Positions 38,206 through 50,700 of a stretch of 64,000 nt of DNA are shown piece by piece (within the stretch, counting starts at the first letter, position 1; every line of letters begins with the position of its first letter). The notes beneath the pieces are model-generated. The model saw nothing but the letters and a program-made list of their open reading frames with translations, did not search any database and had not been told where the DNA came from. Origin of the DNA: Apostichopus japonicus (Eukaryota; Echinodermata; Holothuroidea; Aspidochirotida; Stichopodidae). The DNA lies in the NCBI RefSeq assembly GCF_037975245.1, contig NC_092575.1, forward strand, positions 12,141,001-12,205,000. Reading direction: 5' to 3'. The translations under genes were made by a program, and so were the position numbers.

Positions 38206-38667
38206 GCGCAATTCAAATCCAACATTTGTCAACTAAGCGATCGATGTGTGACGTGTAACTTACAATTAAGCCTAACAGTGATCATGTGATATAATAAGGC
38301 GTCTACATGGACTTGCCTACAACAATACAACTATTGTAATCTCATCACAGGGAGGATGAAATATTGTAGTTCCATTGCTAGTGGGGATATATACAAGCTA
38401 TGCCAGTTGCCATTGTAACAGTTGCCATGGTAATGGTTAATGTTCCTGAGTAGCTACTCTCGGGGGGTTCACCCACGGTGGGGTCCCCAGGGTGACCGGA
38501 AGTCCATGACTAAGGGAGGGTCAAAACGAGTCCTTGGGTTGGTGTGTGTGTGTGTGTATCTGTATGTGAGTATGTCCAAGTTTGAGGCAAAACTCCTCCT
38601 AAAAGGCTTCGCCGATTTTGTTCAATCTCAGGGAACCGAGGTCAAAGGTCACTTGGTTAAAGGTTAA

Positions 38668-39080
38668 ATGTATATTTTGCAGAATTTGGTGTCAAACACT
38701 CCTAAACAGTTTGCTGGTGATGAGATATGCAACTCGTGGATTGCCCTCTTGTTGTTAACTATATTGTTTAGGATAAATAATGCGTGGGATAGACCTAGAC
38801 TATATAGAATTAAAGTTGGTCTAGTTAATGCTTTTGTTGCAAATATAGTACCACACCACGATATACATGCCTTGTATGGTCTGTCATATCTCACACCTAT
38901 CAATCACCAAAGTGATAAAGGTAACTTGCTCGAATTAGGTATTTCTAAGAATAAACCTTAAACAGATCATCTAAAAGCCTATAATTTCTATGTTAAGTCT
39001 AGTCTGGCAAAATGTTTAGAAATGAACGACCTTGGAAAAGCACAATGCGCTCTAATTCATAAACATGAAAGATAAATATC
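38668..39080 (+). pseudogene. Possible decayed coding fragment
   Basis: A 97-codon open frame (38668-38961) reads, in part, QFAGDEICNSWIALLLLTIL and GLVNAFVANIVPHHDIHALY. After its stop the same frame continues with KAYNFYVKSSLAKCLEMNDL for about 35 more codons. The composition is protein-like but I recognise no family, and a start and splice signals are lacking. A transposon or gene relic is possible; chance cannot be ruled out. Confidence 0.2.
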
Positions 39081-39099
39081 GTGATGTCGGCTTGCAAAG

Positions 39100-40730
39100 A
39101 GTCTTTTTTTAAAGTTTTTTTTATTCTTTTTTTCCTTCAAACTTGTAATCTCAATGATATTGCATGTTTGTATAGGATCGGGCATGACAAACGGAACGGA
39201 GTGAGTTCAGCAATTTACATGCAGTGTAACATAGGTTTCTTATACTTATTTATTTATTATTTTCCTTTTAGGGTTGGGGTGGTGGTGGGGTGGAGTGGGG
39301 GTGGGGTGTGGGTTGGGTGGCGTTTGGGATAGAGGTGGGTTGATAAATTATCGGTACTGCTCAATTTAAGTTTAAAAAGCTCTTATAAGTAAAAAATAGT
39401 TCGTGACCCTAATTTTCACATTTATCGTCATGGCAACCTCCCCAGGGACATATATTGTGGCCCGGGAAGAGGTATATGGGCTGGACCCATGCCTCCTACG
39501 AGAGAGCTTCATATGATAAAGGGTCCGTAATCGAAACATAGTGTTATAGACTTTGGAAAAGTTCTTTACGTTCAAGATTCTCCAACTTTTCTTACTACAA
39601 AACATAAGCAAATTCCTTTTTTCCACCGAAGAATTTCTTTTTGGCCACCCAATGAAAGGTCGCGACCCCCACTTTGAATACCATGGGTTATGGAAACGAT
39701 TTTTTCCCTTTCATAAACTACCTCCAATTGGATAAAAAAGAAGTACAGTTTTGTCTAGAAACTTGTGTCCGTCCGATTGAAAAATTCCAAGCAAAGTTTG
39801 GTTAATTAGAAAGGAAAAGGTAATTTCATATCAGATCATTCTTCTTGTCTTTATTATCATATTTTAACGGTGGTAATTTAGCAAGGTTTTTAGAGACGAT
39901 TTTATAAGTCAATTTCTTTGATGCATATACCTTTACATTATATCTCTGGTACCTGAACGGAGAGTTTTGTTTGACAAACAGGCGGTATGTAGGAACACCA
40001 AGACATTTAGTTTCAACGGACAAAACTTTTGTGACGGATAATGCTTTTCTATCAGAGGAGACGGATTGAACAAAGTTCCGGTGAAAGTGGAAATAAAATA
40101 TTTTTTTGGATCATACACTGTTTAAATTGGATTTTAATTTGTTAAAATATTGACCTCCCCCAAAGGTTTAAAACCAGAACATCAGATAAGTTCTTATACC
40201 CTTTGTTGCATTAGCTTCAGAATAAGTAGTATTCATTAACTCACCAACTACATCACCAGCTCTCAGCCTAGTTAGGCTGTAAGTGTTCTCAAGTTTTGAC
40301 AAATTTGCATATTAGCATTGGGGTTATCGGCCTCAGGTTTATGTTCAACATGCTGCATATTAATCAGGATTTCCTGGATTAACTATAACATACAACTTGT
40401 TGTATAGCAATCATGCTAGCGGTCGCTATAACCGTTATATACGACATAGCTATCATATTTAGAATACTGGAAAATCTAACATATAATAGATTATAATATG
40501 ATATAGTATGCAAACAGTAACGGCAAGTGTAGACGTGAACTTCCATCGCGTGCTAACGATATCAATAACAATAACTAGGCAAATATTTTGACAATAAAAA
40601 TATCTGAACTTACAATGAAACAGACAAAACAGTGGATAGAAAGAGCACTTGAATAAGATATATTCTGAAAAGTATACTCTGAATGGCTTAAAAGCATACC
40701 AGACAGTGCATATTAACAATACCGCATAAC
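39100..40730. other. Non-coding DNA
   Basis: No supported gene; includes a (TGGGG)-rich patch at 39275-39340. Confidence 0.5.
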
Positions 40731-40733
40731 GTA

Positions 40734-40848
<115 letters not shown>

Positions 40849-41574
40849 GTCTTTGTCTCTGTCTTTGTACTTGTACAGTAAAACAAATTGCAGTATTTTG
40901 TGTATACTGTACTGACTACATTTGTGTAAAGTTTAGAATGCTTATGTAAAATAATTAAAACATATCGCAGAAATATCGACCAAGTGGTGATTTCAAACAG
41001 TTTTTCTTTGCCACTATAGGTGTTGGCACATTTTTAGCGGTCGCTTGTCCGAATGGTGGTCAATTTGGCTTTATTTTGTTTTTGTATCCATGAGTTAAGT
41101 AAAATGCCTAAAACGTGGTCCATTTGATCGGCCCAGGGGCATGGAGATCTATCCACTCTCACGCTGACACTGTCGTGAAAGACCGTATGCTCGTTTTTCT
41201 TTTCTTTTTTTAAATAATTTTTTTTTAAAGAACGGGCGGAAGAAACAGCACATGTTATATAGGTGAGTCTGTTTACCCCAAGGATGTTATCACGATATCG
41301 ACCACGGAAGAGTTTTTAAAAGAGATCCGAAGAATGACAGAAAACCTTATAGGCTATTATAAGAAAGAAAAAAACACCCCATGTTCGAACTGGTAAGACA
41401 AAATACACGTATGTTGTCGGTGAGAGAAAACCATATATGATCAAACAGAGAGGTCATTTTCGGTCAAATTGCTTGAATCAATTTTTTTTTTTATAAATCC
41501 TTTAATAGGTTGCGATTAGATAACAATAAGCTTCAATACATCTGAAAATACTTCTTCGATATTTTTAAAGGCTA

Positions 41575-41690
41575 ACATGAGGTAGAATTTCATTTGATAT
41601 GTTATTTTTTAAAGAGAGAGCGAGGGAGAATTTAAAAATATGCAACATCTCTGGAATACCCCTTTAAGGCTAAATAGACAACGTTGGTTT
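41575..41690 (-). repeat. Dispersed repeat family R2 copy, inverted
   Basis: The minus strand reads TTTAGCCTTAAAGGGGTATT, CCAGAGAT, GCATATTTTTAAATT, closely matching 56050-56100 (plus strand). Confidence 0.75.
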
Positions 41691-41749
41691 CATAGTATAT
41701 ACAGGCCTAAATGTTAACGTTAATCCACTATTTTATAAATGTTATTGAA

Positions 41750-41900
41750 TAAGTAAACTAAAACATGTTCTATTTTTAACTTTCATATAAACAACAGAGT
41801 ATCCTTGGATGAAATTCAACACCGTTTTGTTCCTTTACAAATTTGAAACACGTAAACATGACATTTTGAAGGCCATACAAAATCTTATAATTATTGTAGT
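41750..41900 (+). repeat. Dispersed repeat family R1 copy
   Basis: Shares AAACATGTTCT, CTTTCATAT, AACAACAGAGTA, CCTTxGGATGA and ACATGACATTTTGAAGGCCA with 2840-2955. Confidence 0.75.
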
Positions 41901-41999
41901 GCACATGCGCGCTTTAATTTTGGCATTTACTGGCCAAGTGAACGATACCTACATGACTGGACGTTGAAACTCAAAGTTTCCTATAGTTTCTGTACACAT

Positions 42000-43700
42000 T
42001 TTAAGTTTCAGAGGCTAGCTGCGTAGCCAACTTTTTCTGAGCCTGTCACGGCATTCACAAGCGCCCTCACTGTGTAGGTACCTACATGACTATACTCCGA
42101 TCCCTGGTGTGTTGTCCGCCTATAAAATAACACCACGAACAACCGAAAAGAAAGTTCTTCCTAATACTGCAAGTACTCCACGCGGACTACAATAGGCCTA
42201 TTGCGTATTTGAAGGCAAATGCAGTTCTAGCATCTGTAGGACCGGTCTAATCGTCTGCACATTAACCTATGTAATCCAGCCACATTGACTGATGAACTTC
42301 AGATGAATAAAGGTTTTTTTTATTATATGTTTTAAACTTTATTACCTATGCATGCGAATGCGTTGGTACATATGTTAACGTTTCCATATGCACTGCGTGG
42401 TATAACAGTCTTGTAACAACTTAGTGCATTTCAGATCAGGGACTTACACACGCGCGTGCGCAGAAAGAATACAGAGGGTGTATTTCTGGATTGATTTTAA
42501 TCGAAATTGAAATAATTGGAAAACAGGCAACTGAAAAGGGAAATGTGACAATTTACTTTAATTATTACTATTTGCACACCGCTGTCCTTAAACATCTGCT
42601 GTGACGTCAGAGATATGGAAATGTATAAAAATTTCACTGTTTACCGTTTATTTGCGGTTACACTTTTCTTTTATCAATACTACATACGATTGCCCGCCTC
42701 CCAAATATAGGCTGGTCTTTCTTATGTTCAAAAGATATTCCGATGGCTCAAGTTTATTGTTTAAGAATATTGTTGGAAATGTTCGGCATCATCATATTAG
42801 GCCGCTCAGTGTAATATAGTAACAGATATAAAATGTAACACATAATTGTTTGCAAAATTTTAGTTTTAATATTCGAAAAATTTAAAACTTCTTTATCTTC
42901 TTGATAAAACAAATTATCAGGATGAAAAGTAATTTTACCTACATATAAGAGGATAACAATTGAACGCACCCAAAAACTGTTTATTGTCACAAGCATACCG
43001 ACAACGGACGGCGTACCCTTTACTTTAGTTCACTGACTTAGGACCATCAGACACTCCTCCCCCCCCCCCCCCTCTACATGGCAATCGCCTTCCACGATCA
43101 CATGTCGAGAAGCACCCCTCCTTTGAATCACATTTACTATTTACCCTCCCGATTCGGGTGACTATATACCAGATTACCCACGTTGTTCCCAAAATCAATA
43201 TTGAGTGATCTGAAATAGGTCGAAAACAAAGCGTTTTATTATTTAATTTAATTATCTATTAGATCAATGTCAATTTTCACAGATAATTAAATCCCCATCT
43301 ATGCTAACGTTAATCAATTCTGACTAAATTTGCTTTATCTGTTGATTCTTTAGCATTTTCTTCGTTCTTTCTTTCTTTTTCTTTTATCTTTTGCTCTTTA
43401 TACTAAATATTAATCTTTACAAATTTCTGCAGTCTGATCGGCCAGGTCTGACAGCACTGAGCGTGTCGTGATTCCTGTCACCATAGCAACATCAAAAACA
43501 CTGGCACAGAATCTAAGATTGGCATCAACGTCAAGGCAGATGTATACCAAACATCATTTGCTTGTTAAAGACAATTTTACTATAGAATTATCGGGATTTT
43601 TATTCAGTTCATGATTGAAACTAAGAAAGATGGAAACTAAGATATTTCTTCTCTATTTTTTCATCTACCAATTAATAAATAATTAATATATTAATTAATA
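42000..43700. other. Non-coding DNA
   Basis: No supported gene. A TGACGTCA octamer at 42602-42609 and a 14-base C tract at 43059-43072. Confidence 0.5.
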
Positions 43701-43709
43701 AAATGAGGG

Positions 43710-43830
43710 TCCTTCAGCCTGTGAAGAAGATCCTGCTAGGATCGAAACTTCAGGCCCTCTTAATTTTACACATTCTCTTACACAGGCTCTTTAATGGCTA
43801 ACATTCTTGTTTTATTTTAATAAATAAATA
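43710..43830 (+). repeat. Dispersed repeat end with conserved hairpin, copy 2
   Basis: Matches 22905-22951. Here the fold is intact: GCCT, GAAG, GATCC, loop TGCTA, GGATC, GAAA, CTTC, AGGC, i.e. nested stems GCCT/AGGC, GAAG/CTTC and GATCC/GGATC. Confidence 0.7.
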
Positions 43831-44829
43831 AAAATAATAAATGACTACATAAATAAATGAAGTCGAATGGACTCTAACCAATTCCTCAAGATTATTTCGT
43901 GTGAATTATATGTAATAGCAAAATTTGGAAATTTCAGAAATGTTCGACTTTTACCGAGGCTTAATTCATTATTTGAAATAAAGATGAACTCACCCAGTAA
44001 CATGACTTAACATGGGAATGAAAGTTTCGTATCAAAGCCTCATGGGTCGAGATATTGATCAAATCTCAAGTGAGAAGTCTGCTTTAAGATGTCGGTTACG
44101 TTTTTAAACTATTTATCAACGCTTAGTTTAGACCTACCACACATTCAAAACAGATGAATATAGCCTATCCTAATTTGCATATAACAATCGGGGCTAACTT
44201 TGTGACTGTCATTAATTTTTCTGATAGGGTAATATACAGCTTCTTTGTATAGCTGTGTGTGTTGATTTGTGTTTGAGAAGCGCTTTAGAGGGTCTCTCTT
44301 TTTGTGTTGTATTTGAACGCCATACAATTACATCAATTTTACCCAACTTACCGGCCAGCCTATTAGACCCCCCCCCCCTCTCCTCCTGTCCCTCCATATT
44401 TGATGTTGAAGTAAACGAAGTAGATGAGAGAGAACACTGGTTGGATTTCTAATCGTCTTGCGAGTATATAACACTGTCATATAAGCGTTAATAAGATACT
44501 ATATATAACAGAAATGTGTTGAAGCAAAGTGTGTCGTACTCGAATTGAATTAATAATTTCGGCAATCGCTATTTGAAGGGATATTCCTGGGTGTAAACAA
44601 CTCAAACTTACACTTCTATATTTGAAAATCCCACTTAACATCTTGTCCCAAGCTATACACGAGATATTATAATAATCAGCAGTTATTTTTACGACGCTTA
44701 GCGACCACAAATGTGGGAGAAACCCGCTTGGCTTCTGGATTACAACCTACACGTCGGGTGGCTTCCAATTCACCATTTTAACTCAAATTTGGAATCTTTT
44801 CAATTTAGAAAGTTATTTCAGATGAGAAA

Positions 44830-44965
44830 ACCTTAGATTGCTCTTGGATGAAAACCCCACCTTATTACGGCCTGGCCGGGTATCGAACCCAGAATCTCCC
44901 GATTACTAAGCCTCATTGTTTCAAATGCCACCGCCTTTATCCACTCGCCACTCGGCCATAGCACC
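44830..44965 (-). mobile_element. tRNA-derived SINE (class II, Ser/Leu-like head)
   Basis: The minus strand gives GTGCTATGGCCGAGTGGCGA, with A-box TGGCCGAGTGG, an extended variable region, and B-box GTTCGATAC followed by CCGGCCAGGCCG. The spacing between boxes and the long variable arm resemble tRNA-Ser or tRNA-Leu. The head carries an apparent small insertion after the A-box and continues into a non-tRNA body (AAGGTGGGGTTTTCATCC), so it is a SINE rather than a tRNA gene. The 3' end is not certain. Confidence 0.7.
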
Positions 44966-45778
44966 ATATTGTTGATGTATTGATTGAATCTATTTTGACT
45001 GGCTAAAACCTTCAACTACTCCAGAAACTTGGATGAAAAGTAAAATGATATGTGATGTCATCCGAGCAAATGCTCTTCAAATGTTTTATTTAGGCTATTT
45101 ATAATCTTCTTGTTGGTTAAACCTTGAAAACTGATTCTTGCGGAACATATGCTAAACTGTCAAAATTCTCTACATTTAGAATTACGTCAAAATCATATAT
45201 CATTTTGTAGAAATATTCTTGCCCTTTGTGGATAAAATGATTGAAATATTATTATGAAATATAAAGAAATTTTCAGCTAAAGTGTCCTTATGACATCAGT
45301 CTCATATTATTATTGCTAGGTGCACTTACATAATATCACACAACTTGCACAAATTGACTGTTGCGAGACAAACTTGTATTTGAATATGGGTTTCGCCTTA
45401 TTATGCAGACCATCATAAACAATTTTCTAAGCAATTAACTCCAGCCTCAAACGAAAAAAAAAAATCATTTAAACAATCTTTAGGTGAAAAAAACTATACC
45501 ATAACGGATAAGTCTTAACTTAATCGACTAGGGGTCATTCTTTTACCAATACTATCTCTTTGTCTATAAATCTGCTGCAAACTGCTAACTAAGTCAAACC
45601 AGCTCAAACCAACTCAAAATTCGAGTTTAAATGTTATCTTATTTGTCTCCGATGAGATTCGGTGCTGAAATCAAGTAACAACGCGATTCAATTGATTTCA
45701 TTGTAAATAATGAATTTATAAGTTGAACATTTTGCCTATTTTTCCCCATAGACTCTGCTCCTTTCTGAGTTGTTTTAA

Positions 45779-45937
45779 TACCTTTTAAGAAAAGTCACTT
45801 AACGACTGATCAGCTCTCAACCCCAGTCCCCTTGCATCGGACTGTGACTGTGTGATCATCGTCAGGTGTGTATCACCATTCCCCTCGGAAGGGAACAGAT
45901 ACTACACATGATCTTAGCCAAAAGGCCGAGAAGCGAG
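45779..45937 (-). mobile_element. U2-snRNA-headed SINE, copy C (most complete head)
   Basis: The minus strand from 45937 reads CGCTTCTCGGCC, TTTTGGCTAAGATCA, TGTGTAGTATCTGTTC: nucleotides 3-45 of U2 snRNA with one internal mismatch. U2-like sequence stops abruptly near 45893. The shared body then follows to GACTTTTCTTAAAAGG. Copy C lacks about 35 bases present in copies A and D between the ATCAGTCGTT block and the 3' GACTTTT end. No target-site duplication is visible. Confidence 0.9.
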
Positions 45938-46865
45938 TAGTATTAATTGAACATATCACAAGGGCTTCATCAGGTAATGTACACACTCGTTCTTATTAAC
46001 ACAGCACTGTTAAGTTGCTGATTTTTAAACTCTTCCTCGTGCTTATGAAGGTGTATTCATTTTGGTAAATTTGGCAAATCTGCCATACTTTTCCTAATTC
46101 TTCACTATCCTTCGTCTTTCATGTGCGCGCGCACGTGTGTGCGCGCGGTTTTTGTGAGGGGGAGGAGGGGAAGAGGGGGCGGGGGGGGGGCTGTTCAAGC
46201 TTGAGGTGGGAGAGCAAAGGGCTCTATCACACCCTCGCCCCTCCCCGTTCGTTACGGCACCCCGTTGCCATCGAAATACAATAACGCTGCATGCTTTAAT
46301 CTGTCCAGCCAAGTTAGTTCTTAGCGATCAGCATACAAACAAAACTTTTACTTCTAAAAATATTTGAACTTTCCTTAAATAAACAAGCTCCCGAAATATG
46401 ACACCCAGTAAATATCTCCACCTCTTAGTCTACATCGGTTCAAATATTTAGAAAATATTGCTTTGTTGACCGATTTAAGAGCAAAGACTGTTATAAAATA
46501 CGATTTCAAAGTTGCTTTCCCCTTTGAGCGAGGCGAGGTCCTTTACTCTGACATAGATCCATTTACAATGCTTTTGTTTATTGCCGTAGTAAAAATGGAA
46601 TCCATGTAAACAATAATAACAGAAAAGGTTTAATAAAAAACCCGATTACGTGGTCAACTGTATTTACAGAAAGACTCCTTGATGACCTGGTTAGGACAAA
46701 ACATACTCGACTTAACAAACGAATCTGTTTAACTTCAAAAATCAAACGGCCAAAATAAGGGTAAAATAGACTTTATACGCTGCTTAATATTTTAAGGTTT
46801 TATATCCTCAAGAAAAGAAGAAAGCGGCGGAAAATAAGAAGTAAGAAAGTAATACTACGTACACA

Positions 46866-46920
46866 CAGACTGACAGAGAGACAGACAGACAGACAGATAG
46901 ACAGACAGACAGATAGACAG
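46866..46920. repeat. (GACA)n/(GATA)n tetranucleotide repeat
   Basis: About 13 imperfect GACA units with GATA variants. Confidence 0.95.
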
Positions 46921-47144
46921 TCGTATTTGCACTTTAACCATTGACTGTGATTCGCAAATTGAATACGATCTGTGAAAGCATTAAAAATAGAAAACGAAAG
47001 GGATCATGTCCCCACTCGTCGCCGGTCGGAATATTCCACTTTTAAGTAGGGGTGTTATTTGATTAAATTCAAAACAGTCCTTGTTTCGCTGTTCTGAAAT
47101 TATTTTGAGAACGAAACTTCACATCAATAATGTTAATTTGGTGA

Positions 47145-47464
<320 letters not shown>

Positions 47465-47569
47465 CATTAGTTTTAATCCCTAACCTATGCCAACCTTTTT
47501 ACCGTTGTTAAACTCTCCATTGTTAAACTCTCCAAAATAATACAACCGGGAAATGATCTAAAGAAAAGA

Positions 47570-47780
47570 AATTATGTGTGAAACTTAAAGGAGGCACCCT
47601 AACCAAACCATCTTTTATTAAACAACGCCCTCAAATCTGCATCAATTTTGTGGGGAACTATTACAGATTTAAAGTTTCTTCCACAAGGCCGGAGACTTGA
47701 TCAAGTCTAAACGTGACATCATCAAGCCACATGTACTTCAGAAAGTTTTTGCTTTGTTTAATTTAAAGTTTGTTTTTGGG
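47570..47780 (+). repeat. Dispersed repeat family R1 fragment
   Basis: TTAAAGGAGGCACC, AACCATCTTTTA and GACTTGATCAAGTCTAAA match 3283-3360 and 25354-25400 in the same order. Confidence 0.7.
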
Positions 47781-47799
47781 TGATATTTTTGCTCTTTGT

Positions 47800-50700
47800 T
47801 ATCGTCTTCTTTGAAAGGAGGAACGTCCCATTATTCCAATGATATAAGTGGGCTTGTAATTAGGGGTTAACTGGCTAAGAGCTTACGTTTTGATGAGCGC
47901 AACACTCCACGTCATTGTTTGCACATATTTAATGAGTTCCCCAAAACTTCAAATGTGTATATCTTGAAAACGGTTAGAGCTTCACTAAATATAAACATAT
48001 TTTGAATGGGATTATCACAAACAAAAATCGACGGAATATGGGACAAATTGGCCATAGGTGGATGCACGTAGACCTTTTAATTCTGACTTGAATAAAGCCT
48101 TGGTTTGAAATTGAGTGATTGTAACCGACAAGTCACGGGTTTGACTTTTTATTTAAAAAAATAATTAAAGTAAAAGTAATTCTTACATGACAACCAATTT
48201 AATTTAAGTATTTTTCCATATGTATATAACGAAAGACGCCGCGTTGTGATTGACAATATAGATATTAAATTTTTACCCCTTTTTTTGTTTTGTGTTTTTG
48301 TGTTTTTGTGTGAAACTTTCAGAAATGTTAATGACGTAGGGATTTGAGAATTTGTTTATGATTATATTGGAGCAAAATATATCCCGTATATGGCAGAAAT
48401 GTAATTTTAGAAGCACATGTTAAGTTGATATCCAATACTCCATTGAAGCATATTAATATTTAAACATTATTTACGTTTGGTCCCAAATTTCCAGCAATTG
48501 TTTGTCTACCCTACTGAATTTTGTTTCAAAAGTAGTAAATTTAAAATTGTTAAACTTAGACCACCATAAAACTTGTTTTGTCGAATAAATGGACGTTTAA
48601 TTGGCGAGTATAGCTTTAATGATTCCAGTCGTTTAGAAAACATTTGATTCTTTGCACAGACCTTTTTTTAAAGATTAGTTTCAAAACTTAAAGCAAATTG
48701 GGATGTTCAAAATGTTCGTAATTATATACTTTTCCAAATTTGGAAACAATAATGAGGGAACGTATTTTTGAAAACTCAAAAGTTTTAACATGGACCCATA
48801 ACGGATGATCTTTAAAAGTGAATGTTGCCATGGGAACAGCACACAAGTCTCCCTCATTTTATTTCCCGCTTGAAAAAAACTCTTGTTGACTACAACTGTA
48901 TTTTAAGAAGGTATATAGTTGAGAGACAGAAAGAAAGAAACACAAATACTTCCATAAACATTAAAAAAGTTGTTCGTTAATTAGATATTTCTCTTGTCAC
49001 GGAGAGCTCTTTCCCTTTTTTTTCTTTGTTACATATATAAAGGATTTAGCAAATAAGTACGCTATATGTGAAGCGGAAAATCCTTTACTTGTGCGTGCCA
49101 TATACCACCGCAGATTCTGATAAATCGCTGTAATTTTTTTTTTTTTTTTTTTGACGTGTGGGCAAGTTTAAAGGCACGAAATGTGTAATAACTGAGGTGA
49201 CAGAGCAGAACGGTATGGTAAGTGTCCCTAAACACCCACAGGACATGAAAAATCGTGCTGAGATTAAAGCATATACTATTAAAGGCTTTCTTTTTTTTTC
49301 AAAACTCCTTTTATGATTCACAAAAGCCGCGTGTTTTTGCACCCGTGTTTGTTTTTAAGGAGAAAACCCCTACAACCAACCCCAGTCTAGAAAACATCGT
49401 GAGACCTATAGCAAGGTCTAAAGATTCGCATTGGGAGATTGGCCCTTGCCCCGAGCAAATGTGAAAATAACTCCTTTATCACTCACTATTGGCTGGTTAC
49501 TTCTTACCGAAGATTTTGTTTTCGTCTTCAAACTTTTTACAAATCGAGGACGGAAATCAAAAACAGTCTGTTTCGCGTATATATATGCAACGAAGATAAT
49601 TATACAATTCACAACAGTAACGACTGAACTACTATCAGGACAACAATACAACAACACATGATAACAATAACACATAACAACAACAACAGCTGCAATGGCA
49701 ACAGTATCCATATTGTCTATGTTCAAGCCAAGGAAACCCTGAAGATTTCTATATTTGTTATGAAAGCTTTATCTGTTCTGATATTTATCTTCATTGGTTC
49801 TTGCAACGGTGTTATGTTGAAAGTTTATCAAGCGTGTATACTGATGTATGTGACGTCATGAGAAATGAGCAGTTTTGCGCATATTCAGACCTCTCAATGC
49901 CATGAGTATGGAACGCCAAAAAGAACACAATGATGTGACCAGTGTTTCTTAACCTCACCGCCCCTCGCCCCCCCCCCCCAAAAAGAAGATAAATATACAA
50001 ATACTATAGTCTGTACTGAGACAAGATGATGCTATGACAACGAACGATGTTGACCTACTTAAACTATAACGTAAAAAATATACGATGATATTGGCCTATA
50101 CTATAAACTTGACATGATAATGTATTGAAAGTATTAATGTTGTAATTCAAAGTTAGTATATCCTATTTCGTGTAGATGTTTAATTCCATATCATTAAGAT
50201 ACTGACGCGATGGCGTATAGGCTTGCCATACGTTGCTAAACACGATTGTCCCGTTTTTTCTTGTTTGTTATAAATTCGCAACGAAAATATATCGCCCTGT
50301 CGGCAAATTAATTGTCCAGATTTTCTTAAAGTTTTTGTGACGTCATGTTCAAAACCATATCACTGTTTATACGCCACTCAAAGTTGACAGTAGCCTACAC
50401 ATGTTGTTCGCATGATTATACGTGACCAATCGGAAGCAACGCACAAACATTGACTGATGGCAGCATATTATCCCGACAAACTTGGGGAGAAGTTATAAAG
50501 CCCTCTCTATTGCTTTAGGTGACATATTCACCGATTTATACACCAACTTAAATTTTTACAAGGATGTTGCTATAGGTAAATGGTGGATCATTTGTATGGT
50601 TTACCCAGAAATGAATAATTATTACAGTGAGGGCATCCAACTTCTGTAGTTTGGTGGGGTTTTTTCTTCGTCGCTTTTAATTTGTGTATTGTAATGAGAG

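Noticed and set aside
38440-38667. 75-codon open frame containing a (GT)n stretch
   Set aside because: The repeat core and generic flanks resemble a dispersed non-coding repeat.
45893-45937. U2 snRNA gene
   Set aside because: Only the first ~45 nucleotides match; the branch-site-downstream and Sm-site parts are absent and a SINE body follows.
49658-49861. Short frame with signal-peptide-like tail (ALSVLIFIFIGSCNG)
   Set aside because: Only about 30 codons of it look secretory, no splice donor was identified, and no family is recognisable.
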